From assembly GCA_030704615.1 (NCBI GenBank), contig CM060732.1, forward strand, positions 7,070,001 to 7,134,000: a stretch of DNA of 64,000 nucleotides, given 5' to 3'. Source of the DNA: Takakia lepidozioides. Taxonomy: Eukaryota > Streptophyta > Takakiopsida > Takakiales > Takakiaceae. A program made the position numbers and the translations under genes. Shown here one piece after another: positions 34,891 through 44,340 of the stretch (positions are counted from its first letter, which is position 1; each line of letters begins with the position of its first letter). The notes beneath the pieces were generated by a model. It was not told the DNA's origin. It ran no database searches and saw only the letters and a list, made by a program, of their open reading frames with translations.

Positions 34891-36489
34891 CTACACTCTA
34901 CGTTGCTCAGCCATAGCCAAGCTGATAATCCAAGTCAAGCAATTGAGATCCATTGCTTGCCCCAACACCTGACGCCGTGATGCCTCAGAAAGAGAAGGCA
35001 CCGCCGTGGTCCCAGTGGAAAACCCCATAGCCCGCTCTCGCTCGTCGGCATTAGGCTCCACTAACTGCTGCAACTGAGCATCCCACAGGAGGCCAGGTCC
35101 ACCATCCCGAAAAGCATGAGATCCTGGGAAGCTGAGCAGTGTAGGTAATGCTGCTCGTGGTTGACCTACCCTGTTGACCACTGCCAAAGGCAAACGGTCA
35201 TCGTGTCTCACACGTTGAGACTGTCTCCCTGTGTCCAAAATGCCATCCACGGTGAGGTGTGCTGGCCGCTGCACCCCATCAAATGCACGCTTGAGTAGTG
35301 CGGGTGGCATCAAGTTAGTCCACCAAAGCCGTGGACGATGAGCCCGAGACCCCACTGCAGCTGCATCCAGCAACACTGCTGACCCAAGCCACGACCGGAC
35401 TTGATGCACACTGGCCATCACCCTGGCCCGAGAATCACCCATCAGTGGTACATTCTCCAAGATGTATGCTGGAGATACAGCTTGATGAAGCTGCAAGCAG
35501 CGCAAAATCCGCACCATCTCCCAAAACAGACCCGTCCTCGAGTCTCGCAATCCATTGCCATGCCCGGCTGATGAATGCCCTTGGCAGGGCCAACCTGCCA
35601 CTACCAGTTCAATGGAGCCAACCTGCTCCAAATCCTGCGCCCCCAGCAAAGAAATGTCTGCTGACAAGGCTTGTTGGTATCCACGAACTGCAGACACTGG
35701 CAACAAGTCAGGGTATTGCTGTACCAACTGAGCAACATGGCGCAGTGAGACGCGTCGTGCAGTCTCATCCCTCTCCACATACAGGTAACGTCGAACTCGT
35801 ACACCTGCCTGTAGCACAGCAGCCAATCCGGTGCTGATCCCGCCAAACAAGTCCAGAAGGCAAATGCCTTCATCTGGATACTGCCACACAATAGGTGTGG
35901 TATCCAATGGTGACAACTGAGGTGGTCCTGGTGCAATACCCGCACTCTCCTCCTCTCCTGACGGAACAAAAGCCTCTACCCAGGCTTGTTGCACCCGTCG
36001 ATCAGTAACCTGCTGCAAATCCTTGCTCGTACCCCACAATGGAGTGTGAGCAACCATGGCAGGCAACTCCGCCGTACCATGCATGTCATCCTGCTCTGCT
36101 GGAGGTGGCACATCCTCTGCATGGGCATTGCCTTCCAACAACTCTCTAGGCCAACTAACTGCAGCTGTAAAGGCGGTTAGTGTTGGCATCTTGCCCCGCT
36201 GGGCAGCTGCTATACCCCCAATGAATGTCACAGGGAGCTGTGCACGGCGACCATCGCCTGACTGCCATCCAGGCCTGTAGGATGCTGACTCCTCCCAAAA
36301 ATCCAGGGTGAAGCCCATGGGGTATAACACTGCCCCACCAACGAGGACATCGTAAGAGACTGCGTCTGTCACAATGGCCTTGGCTCGCATTACTGAGCCA
36401 TCGATAGGATGATCCGGCTGCAGTCTAATGGCCAACTGCCCCGAGCCTGCTCTGATCCTCCCAGAGATGTCTGTATCTGGAAAGGACAA
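34891..36489 (-). CDS. Cytosine-C5 DNA methyltransferase within gypsy pol
   Basis: Residues 1-100 finish the upstream protease region (SYDVLVGGAVLYPMGFTLDF). From about 205 a C5-cytosine methyltransferase follows with its motifs in order: I, LLDLFGGISTG (211-221, AdoMet binding); II, YVERD (237-241); IV, GWPCQGHSS with catalytic Cys302; VI, ENVP (345-348); VIII, around SRAHRPRLWW (381-390); a target-recognition region; IX, RAALPTLLS (445-453); and X, SRRQVLGQAMDL (504-515). No motif is missing and there is no internal stop across 532 codons. A TAG follows; the same frame goes on into reverse transcriptase, so it was part of one polyprotein. The family transfers methyl groups from AdoMet to carbon 5 of cytosine. 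Retrotransposon-borne methyltransferases have been reported in charophytes and dinoflagellates; activity here is inference. Confidence 0.93.
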   Translation of the reverse strand: MSFPDTDISGRIRAGSGQLAIRLQPDHPIDGSVMRAKAIVTDAVSYDVLVGGAVLYPMGFTLDFWEESASYRPGWQSGDGRRAQLPVTFIGGIAAAQRGKMPTLTAFTAAVSWPRELLEGNAHAEDVPPPAEQDDMHGTAELPAMVAHTPLWGTSKDLQQVTDRRVQQAWVEAFVPSGEEESAGIAPGPPQLSPLDTTPIVWQYPDEGICLLDLFGGISTGLAAVLQAGVRVRRYLYVERDETARRVSLRHVAQLVQQYPDLLPVSAVRGYQQALSADISLLGAQDLEQVGSIELVVAGWPCQGHSSAGHGNGLRDSRTGLFWEMVRILRCLQLHQAVSPAYILENVPLMGDSRARVMASVHQVRSWLGSAVLLDAAAVGSRAHRPRLWWTNLMPPALLKRAFDGVQRPAHLTVDGILDTGRQSQRVRHDDRLPLAVVNRVGQPRAALPTLLSFPGSHAFRDGGPGLLWDAQLQQLVEPNADERERAMGFSTGTTAVPSLSEASRRQVLGQAMDLNCLTWIISLAMAEQRRV

Positions 36490-37643
36490 GGCTCCATATC
36501 CGCCTCCATGAGGCCCAAACCTGCAATAGCAGCTCTACCCAACATCAGTGGCTGAGCTCCCGAGTCCAACAAGACCCGCAGTGGCCGGTACTTCTTGCCT
36601 GCCGGTCCACTCAAAGTGAAAATGCCTCCCTGGTTGTCTAACAAGACAACTCCAGGTGTCACCATGGCGCGCTCAAAGGCTGGCCTAACTGGCAGCTCCG
36701 TCAACCTGACAGCTGCAGCTTGCCAGGGCGCAGCCGTGGCAGTCTTGACCCTCAAATCCGAGGATCCCTCTGCCACTACACCTTCCACTAACTCCGCAGA
36801 AGATGAAGTGACCTCCCCATTTTCACAGAGTGTTGCTGCTAGTCGGAACACTGCAGCTGGTCTCACCCCCGGCGTCGCAATCATTGTTGCCGAGAACAGT
36901 GGGGCCTGACACACAGAGGTGGCTGCCCCCAATAACACACCGGCCGCACTAGCCTTGGCAGTAGATGTCAGTGCTGCACGTGTAGCTCTCCCCAATAGCA
37001 TAGAAACCTCCGCCTCGGTAACAGTCGGGCGAGAACTAGGTGCCATGGATGATGTTGAAACTGTCTCCGCCAAGGTGAACGACTGAGGCAGCCTTGCCTG
37101 ACGGCTTGCCTCCCCACGTTGTGGATCCAACTCCACCTCTGCACCTCGTGGCTCAGGAACTCGTGCTGCTCCTCGAGTCACGGCTGCAGCAGACTCCACC
37201 TGCTCTAGTGGTAGTGCTGTTCCGCACATGAATCCCATGCCTCCCATATCTCCTCCCTCAGGAGCAGGAGGTGGACCATCCCGCCTGGGGGCCGGTACCG
37301 CCTGAGCTATAGCCATGGCAGCGAGCCTCTGCTCTAGCTGCTGAAGCCGATTGGCCATGCCTTGGTCAACACCCTGACCTCCGCGTCCTTGGCCATGTGG
37401 AGCTTGCCCTTGGCCTGCACCTCGTGCCCGACCACCTCGTCCTCTTTGGGCTGGTCCACCTCGCCCCCGGCCACCATTGTTCCCTTGGAACTGGCCTGGG
37501 CGCAACTCAGGATGCAAGTCATAACACTGAGCATCTCCATGCCCATACTTGCCACAATGCCCACACTGCAACTGTGCAGGCTGTGCTTGTGCCGGCCTTC
37601 TGCCACTCTCTGGGTAATCTCTCTTTGACATGGGGTCCTCCAC
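36390..37643 (-). pseudogene. Gypsy gag/pol: zinc knuckle and aspartic protease
   Basis: Near the N terminus, CGHCGKYGHGDAQC is a classic CX2CX4HX4C nucleocapsid knuckle. A glycine/arginine/glutamine-rich linker follows, then the aspartic protease site VLLDSGAQPLMLG and IAGLGL. Near 36450 the frame shifts; the rest of the protease lies in the methyltransferase frame. The upstream gag frame also joins by a shift near 37640, inside a first CWTCGGPH half-knuckle. Either shift might be programmed, but both look like ordinary indels. Confidence 0.82.
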
Positions 37644-38806
37644 ATGTCCAACATATCACCCCTGGTTGCTGTTGGCCTGCAAAAGATGCCACGGGCCTCT
37701 GCACCTGAGGTCCCCTATAAGCTCCATGGAACTTGGGCTGGGCAACCTTGCCCCCCTGACCACGCTGTTGAGCGGTTCCTTGTGCCTGTGGGCTGGCAGT
37801 TAAGCCTCGTGTAGGCATGTCCTTGCGAAATCCAATGGTAACAACTCGCTCCTCCACCATGTTGAGCTCAATCCGCTCAGCCAGCAGAAACACATCTGCT
37901 AATGTGGGTTGGGCTGCTTGTAACAGGGTTGCATCTCACACCCTTCTCTTGAGCTCCTTATCCAAAATTCCATACCAAAACTGGATTGCCTGAGCTTCAG
38001 TAACCCCTTGGGTCACACTTATCAAGCGCCTCATACGAGTGTACGCCTCTCGCAGGCTCTCACTGGGTTTGCGCTGGAAGTCTTGCAAACTTCGCAGCTT
38101 TTCTGTCCGTACACCTTGGTAGTTCCTCCGCAACTCCTGGAAGAACTCCACCACCGGGTTGAATCTAGGCACATGTGTTGTAGTCGTGACAGGAGGAGTA
38201 GTAGCACCTTTTGAACTGGTACCACCTGCAGAAGTACCAGCACTACTTGCTCCACTACTAGTGCTGGCAGTGGGAGCTATTGGTACTGACGCAGCTACTG
38301 GTCGCGTCGTGCCTCGAGTAATGGAGACGTAGTCAGGTGACCAATACATCCTCTACTCCTCAATCTCTGCTTCATGTCCCCGCCTGAACTCGTGATAATC
38401 ATCCATAGGCGGGCCTTCCAAATGCTGGAACAGTCCCTTCCACGCCATGAATGGGGTGAATAGCTGTGGATTGCGCATCTGCTGCAAATCACACCAGCTG
38501 TCAAACTCCTGGATAAAGTCATCCAATTCGATTGTGCCCACAGCTCCAGAGTACCTACGAGGCCCCTTGGTAGCTCCATACATCTCCTCCATGTCGTCCC
38601 ACAACAATGGCGAATGAAACTGCACACCTGTTGATGAAGCCTCCGAATCTGTGTCTGACTCTACAGTAGTTGAGGATGGCGGTGAAGGTGGTCTGAACCG
38701 AATACCTCGTCTTGTGAACCCACTCACTGGTACTGCTTGTAGCCGTACTCCCCTCAAAATCCTTGGGTAACTCCGTAATGACACTCACAATGTGCACCTC
38801 CTCCAC
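37519..38806 (-). pseudogene. Gypsy gag (capsid region), broken
   Basis: Three collinear same-frame segments (38784-38353, 38349-37936, 37893-37519) are separated by a TAG at 38353 and a TGA at 37936. They show a capsid-like helical region (RFNPVVEFFQELRRNYQGVR, SLREAYTRMRRLIS, AIQFWYGILDKELKRRV) followed by FLLAERIELNMVEE and a basic, glutamine-rich stretch. This is a retrotransposon gag, which packages the RNA. Confidence 0.8.
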
Positions 38807-39325
38807 GTGACACTATAAGTCTCTAGTACTAATCTAATAGTGACACGGGTGGGCACCTGTTGCAGTCTAAGGGTCATATCCCAATGGCTCAGGGCACCTG
38901 CACCTGCATCCACCGCAAGAACTCCTATGGTTGGCTGGTCATCAACCCAGCCTCACCATAGAAGAAACACTGGTGGTCTTGCTGGTCATCACTCCAGCCT
39001 CACCACCGACAGCATACTCTAAGATTGACCGGTGATCAAATCCGGCCTAATCCCTATGAAAGCAAGCGCCCACACAAAACCAACATGGCGCACAGTCAAG
39101 CATGTAGGTGTTGGGGGGGATCCAAACACAAGAAATCAAAACATCAACACCCCCACACCAAAATCCAACAGCAACGCTGATCCTGCAGAATATCCCAGCC
39201 CAAAACCCCGGACTGACTGGCCTCCACCAAGAGAGGCTTTGGCAACTACAAGTACAAGGTAATGAAAATAGTACAGAGATGGAGGGGAAGAATAGAAGCC
39301 CGACCCAGCAAGATCTAATCCTGAT
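38807..39325. other. Non-coding leader between ORF and gag; short repeats
   Basis: This holds an imperfect direct repeat of a block like GCTGGTCATCA.CCAGCCTCACCA (about 38933 and 38980) and CACC-rich sequence. I see no coding frame. Confidence 0.4.
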
Positions 39326-40075
39326 CTATGCTATCAACTGCCAGACTTCTCTCAAAGTGCCTCGCTCTGCATGATGGTAAGGTGTAGGAGGTATATCTAT
39401 GTCCAGAAACCTGCCACTAACCTTGTCCCAAGCTACAGTAGCTCGCTCTAACCAACCCTCCTCCTCTTTTTGCCAAGTAGAGACAAAGCAACACTCTGCT
39501 ATCTCCCGCTCACTGAACACTAAAGAAAACAAAGGTAGAGTCTGATAGTCTCTCAACTCGAAAGCTTTGAGACGGTTGCGGGTGTCCTCATTGCGAATGA
39601 CTACATCTCCTTCAAACAGAACAAACTTGTCCTCGCTAATGAACCCCCGCTCGTGGTTGCCTTGTGCAGAGCGTGTCCGGCTGCAACGCTGTCTGATTGC
39701 ACAAACTTGTGTAGCTCCTGCTCCTCTGCTCCAGTACACCACAGCCTTGTGGCTGAACACCTTGGTCCCCGGGGCTATCTTTGGCTGTGTTCCAAGCCTA
39801 GCTTTCACCCACTTTGGTATTTCACCTACAGCTGCAGAACTGCTGGCTCCAACAGAGTTCTGACTGTCCAAGGCGGTATTGAGGCCCTCAATGCCAACTA
39901 CAGCAGTCTGTTGCCTACTGCTAATGCCTGACTCCCAGTATGCAATCAACTCGTCCAACTGTTCTCCACTCAAATCAGTCTGAGTTCCTTGGGAAACATA
40001 AATCCTGTCCCCTTGTGTGCACAGGCTAAGAGAAGAGACCTGCCCTTCAATTACGTCCTCATTTCCCCCAGCCAT
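39326..40075 (-). CDS. Unrecognised 249-residue ORF upstream of gag
   Basis: An intact ATG-to-stop frame in the gypsy element's 5' part, in the same orientation as gag and separated from it by about 520 bp. I do not recognise the family. Visible features are a serine-rich N-terminal half, a WVKARLGTQPKIAPGTKVFS stretch suggesting a small beta domain, and an acidic, hydrophobic C-terminal half (FVLFEGDVVIRNEDTRNRL, TLPLFSLVFSEREIAECCF). It has no zinc knuckle, protease or integrase motif. It may be an accessory or N-terminal gag domain of this family, or a captured gene. Confidence 0.45.
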   Translation of the reverse strand: MAGGNEDVIEGQVSSLSLCTQGDRIYVSQGTQTDLSGEQLDELIAYWESGISSRQQTAVVGIEGLNTALDSQNSVGASSSAAVGEIPKWVKARLGTQPKIAPGTKVFSHKAVVYWSRGAGATQVCAIRQRCSRTRSAQGNHERGFISEDKFVLFEGDVVIRNEDTRNRLKAFELRDYQTLPLFSLVFSEREIAECCFVSTWQKEEEGWLERATVAWDKVSGRFLDIDIPPTPYHHAERGTLREVWQLIA

Positions 40076-40663
40076 GCAAGGAGGACATCCACAGATTTGT
40101 CTCTCAAATAGACCAGAATTGGTTCTAGAAACATAATTGTGGATTTTTCACGGCACACTCACACTCTAAAAATTCCATAGATTTTTAGCAGAGTCCCAAA
40201 GATAGGTAGATTTCCCCTTTCTGCAGCTATTCCCCCAAAAACTGAGTCAAACGGAGTCCATCTGACAAAGTTATGACCAATCAGGCTCTAAATCATTTAA
40301 ATTAGATCAAAAGGTTTTTTTTTTTTTTTTTTTTTTAACACCAAAACGTTCTCGCCATTACAACCTGTTCCCTGGTTATCTACGGGTTCCCGAGGCCGTT
40401 CATGTAGTTCTCACAGGTTCCCTTACCAATGTCCACAGAGCTTGAGCTGCCAAAAAAAAAAAACGGGATCTTTGCACCACGGCCAAGGAAGGGGCCGCAG
40501 CAAGCCGCGTGCATGCCATTGCTGTCGCCATCTCTTTCCCGCTTCCTCACCTAGCCCAAGCTTGCAAACTCTGAGTGGGCTCTGTTGCGAGATTCTCCTC
40601 GCCGAGCAGATGCCAGCACAGCGACGGCAGATCGAACGGACGGCCAATCTTCGAACCTAAATT

Positions 40664-40955
<292 letters not shown>

Positions 40956-41069
40956 TTGGTGTCCGCCAGACTTGTGCTTCCTGGCCCCAGCCGAATAGAG
41001 AGAACGCTGCCCAACAATTGTAGACTTCCGCTTCGCTTATTTGAAGACGATGCTTGGCAAAATCTTATC

Positions 41070-41900
41070 TTAGTAAGTGATATTAAGAAACTTGGCCATG
41101 GCTTCCACGGCACCTGGTGGCCACTGCAGCTCTACACCAATCCACCTGATATTGCTGTACTGCGGTTCCCGAGCAGTGGCCTCAGAGAACTGTTCCTCTG
41201 CCCGGCTGCGGTCACCTTCTTTCCATAGCACTGCCGCTAGAGCTGCATGAGCCTCAGTGTAATTTGGATACTTCCGGACAAGGCCTTGTATCAGTTTCTT
41301 GGCCTCCCCCAATCTGTCGAGCTGAAAGAGAACCAGAGCTTACTTGAGTCGGTATCCTGCAATTCCAAGAGCCAGCACTGAGGCTCTGGAATAAGCAGTC
41401 AAAGCAGTGTCATAGTCACTTACTCACGCTTCCACCTTTCCCAAGTTAAACCAAGCTGCAAACTCCTCAGGGTCATTGACAATGGCAGTTTTGCAGTCGG
41501 CAATAGCCTCCTGATAGCGTCCAAGTGCCTCGTAAGAAATGACGCGATTAAGAAATGGGACTGGGGCCTCGGGAGCCAGCTCAATAGCCTTACTGAAATC
41601 CTGGGCCGCCTCCTCAAACTTCAGAAGGGAGACCCTCACACTCCCCCGGTTGGACCAGACACTGGCATTTGCGGAATCCTCATCTATCAAAGCTGAAAAC
41701 AATTCTTCAGCAGTTTCCAGGTCTCCAGCAATCGCCGCCCTGAGAGCATCCTGCAGCTTGGGATTTTCAACGTCTTTGAGCTTTACTCTCGTTGAAACTG
41801 CTGCTTTTGCAGGAAGATCAACATTGCCCAACCTTAGTGCTCCAAGTGCCACAGAAAGGCTGAATAACAGCTGGCGTCGGGCAGTTACTGACGAGTGCCC
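41070..41900 (-). pseudogene. Chloroplast-lumen-type TPR protein pseudogene
   Basis: One minus-strand frame from about 41900 to 41070 shows a bipartite-looking N terminus (TARRQLLFSLSVALGAL), then TPR units: LQDALRAAIAGDLETAEELF, NASVWSNRGSVRVSLLKFEE, FLNRVISYEALGRYQEAIAD, EEFAAWFNLGKVEA and YTEAHAALAAVLWKEGDRSR. The order resembles a plant lumenal TPR family. TGA at 41424 and TAA at 41340 interrupt it, in the same frame throughout, and no introns are seen. This suggests a processed copy inactivated by point mutations. Confidence 0.75.
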
Positions 41901-42399
41901 TGCGATACCGACATTACCATCTCTTCCTTCTCGTTGTAGTCGTCACTCTGCCTGGCCGCTCCTCAGCTACAGACCGCAGGCTTCACTGAAACTTGAGCTG
42001 GGTAATACCCTGATTCTTGGGCTCTCCATAAACGGTACCCTTGCTCACAGGCCTCTTCAATCCAAAAAACGGGCTGGCTTGGAGTCACCCATGGCAAGCC
42101 CTTCATCTCCACTCCACACGGCAGCCCTGAGACGATGACAGGATCGCTGCAGAAGAATCTAGGCACGAAAAAGAGCTAACCTCTAACCCGTCGTTACTTG
42201 ATGAATCAATCAGGCAGCATTCATCTCCAGTAGCCTGAGCAAGATCTCTACTAAACGCGTGACTCCAGCAAGATCCGCTAGCAGTAACTGCAAGTGAAGT
42301 ATCCGCCGCAAGCTTAATAGCTTTCTGCCGCTCCGGAATGGTTAAACACTCAGTTGAATCATTCACAGACCTGTGTCACACCAAGGTATATTATAATAG

Positions 42400-42809
42400 T
42401 GCTAAAACAAACATTATATCTAGCTTAGCACTAGAAAACTAGATGGCGCATCTCTCTCGAGTGATAGAAATCCAACGAACACATTGTTGACACAAAACAT
42501 GAAAACCAAACCATCACTCTTAGAAATAGTAGTCAAGCCAGGGGCACCCCAAGCTATGGGGACTCCACCCCACAACAACCTGTACCCCTACATAAGCACA
42601 CTCAAATCTAAACGCATGCAGGAGCTCGGTTGCGCAGGCTCAACTCGAGAGAGATGAACTGCGCGACTGCCGCTCTCGTGAAGATAAGACGGACCAGGTG
42701 TCAAACTAAACTTGACACCTGATTTAACACTTGACCTAAATCCAAGTGTTAAATACAAATAACTAGTTTTATTCTAGCTGTTTTCACACTGTGCTTATTT
42801 AACTTGACA
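42400..42809. other. No gene recognised
   Basis: Sequence between the gene fragments and the resumption of the non-coding repeat. No supported feature. Confidence 0.4.
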
Positions 42810-44340
42810 TCTTTTTTCTTGTGCTTGACAAGGCTTTGCTTTGGTTAAGGTAGCAATGTTGTGGTGCTGGCAGAGTCCTCCCTGCACGGTTAGGCTTGTG
42901 GAGAGATGACGACTCTCCCCCAAACAGAAAAAAATATATATATATATTTTTTTTTCTGTTTAATTTGCTTCCCTACTTTCTTTGGCATTCTATGCGCTTA
43001 GATTGAAGTGTATTTGACCTCGATAGCAAGTGTTGAAGCCTGCTACTCACCTCGTGCATCCTCACTAACTCACAACGCGTTGTGGTTGTTTTTGGGACGG
43101 GCACAGGTGAGGGCTTCCACTTAATATTCTGATGTCTAGGTGCTGTTGGATGCCAAGTGGGATCGCAGAGCCGGGGAAGGAATCGCTTGCCAGGGACTCA
43201 TCTTAAAATGGTGAAAAACTAAACTACTCTATGGTTTTTCTTGATCCTACCTCTTTCATTCCTTGATTTTTCAAGAACAAGTGTAATGTTTTCTACGATG
43301 GGCTATTTCGGCCCAGCCAGTGGAAAACCTCTGTTATGCGGTGACAGCCTGGTTTATGATGACTTGTGTGAGAGACACACATCTGTTTTCCAGGCCCTAG
43401 TTTGCTTTGCTTACCTTATGGTAGTTGGAAACAAATTGAGAGGCTGCAAGGAACCGTTTGCTGCAGCTACTCGGGTACCTATGTTGGTATAAGGCCCCTG
43501 TTATGTTCCAACCCAGATGGCTTTGTGAGCTAGATGCTTAAGCCAGGGTATGGTGAAGTTGTTGTCTGCGGCTATTTGGCTGACACTGAAATATGACAGT
43601 AATATAAATGGTAACTAGTTTTTGAGGCAGCCAGGATGGTCAAGTGGAAATACCCCCTGGACATGGTGTAATGACATGGTCAAATGTGGAATGATGTGAA
43701 GGGTGTACCGACAGTATCATATACTGTCACAAGATGTGTGTGCAGTCCTTTATATTTACCTTGCTGTGTCATGAACTTTGATTTTCAGCTATAGCAAGAA
43801 ATAAATGTATAGGGGTATTCTGGAAAACTGACCAGACATATCCACCTCCCCTGTGGGGGCAAACTGTGCTGCAGACCAGCCTAAACAAATACTGGCAAGG
43901 CAAGGTATTTAAAATCTGTGATATCCAGGTGTTCCCTTTTTTTTTAAGAAAACCCTCCATGACACCCATGGGGTTTTAGTAAGTATGCTTGGATTACAGC
44001 TTGCAGACAATAAATCTGTATGATTATTTGACTTGCACCACATCAAGGCCAAAATATGGCCAGTACCCGCCACCCCACCCAGACCTCTGAATGTGTATCA
44101 TGATCATGACTGGTGGTCAATCAGCATCAGTGGCATACTCTTTGGGTTATGAATAATACTGACATGAACACATTACTGTGCATGGATGTAATTCTGGATT
44201 TTCTAAGCTTGGTGATTGATGGATGGTGCCACTGTTAAGTAGCTGATATGTCTGATTATTCTTTCATGACAACGACCCTAGGGATCTTTGTCTTGACATG
44301 ACAAAAAGTATCTTCCCTCCCTCTTTCCCACATCTCTCCC
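42810..44340 (+). repeat. Non-coding repeat family, copy B right part
   Basis: Resumes at TTGACAAGGCTTTGCTTTGG, aligned with 49133 onward of copy C. Shared blocks include GTATTTGACCTCGATAGCAA, GGGACGGGCACAGGTGAGGG, AAAAACTAAACTACTCTATG, TTGATTTTCAGCT, and the closing GACCCTAGGGATCTTTGTCT and TGACATGACAAAAAGTATCT. With 30990-31500 it forms one copy interrupted by about 11.3 kb. Confidence 0.75.
43045..43112. other. Conserved stem-loop in the repeat family
   Basis: TCACCTCGTGCATCC pairs imperfectly with GGGACGGGCACAGGTGA. The loop contains the perfect 12-bp palindrome ACAACGCGTTGT. The same arrangement occurs near 49345-49412, 46817-46900 and, diverged, near 29090-29165. The pairing was judged by eye. 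Confidence 0.55.

Larger units (their letters stand above)
31500..40140 (-). mobile_element. Ty3/gypsy retrotransposon with DNA methyltransferase
   Basis: Minus-strand order: unknown ORF (40075-39326), gag (38806-37519), zinc knuckle and protease (37643-36390), cytosine methyltransferase (36489-34891), reverse transcriptase (34875-33683), RNase H and integrase (33676 to about 31500). Integrase after RNase H is the Ty3/gypsy order. Comparing segment frames, I count five premature stops (38353, 37936, 34891, 34618, 33683) and three frameshifts (about 37640, 36450, 34040), so this copy is defective. I could not find matching LTRs on the two sides, so the outer borders are approximate. Confidence 0.9.

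Noticed and set aside
34891-36489. Methyltransferase as an independent host gene (DRM/CMT type)
   Set aside because: It is in frame with protease sequence before it and reverse transcriptase after it, and lacks chromo, BAH or UBA regions.
36390-36489. Programmed frameshift between protease and methyltransferase frames
   Set aside because: No clear slippery heptamer was noticed, and the shift falls inside the protease domain, so a plain indel is more likely.
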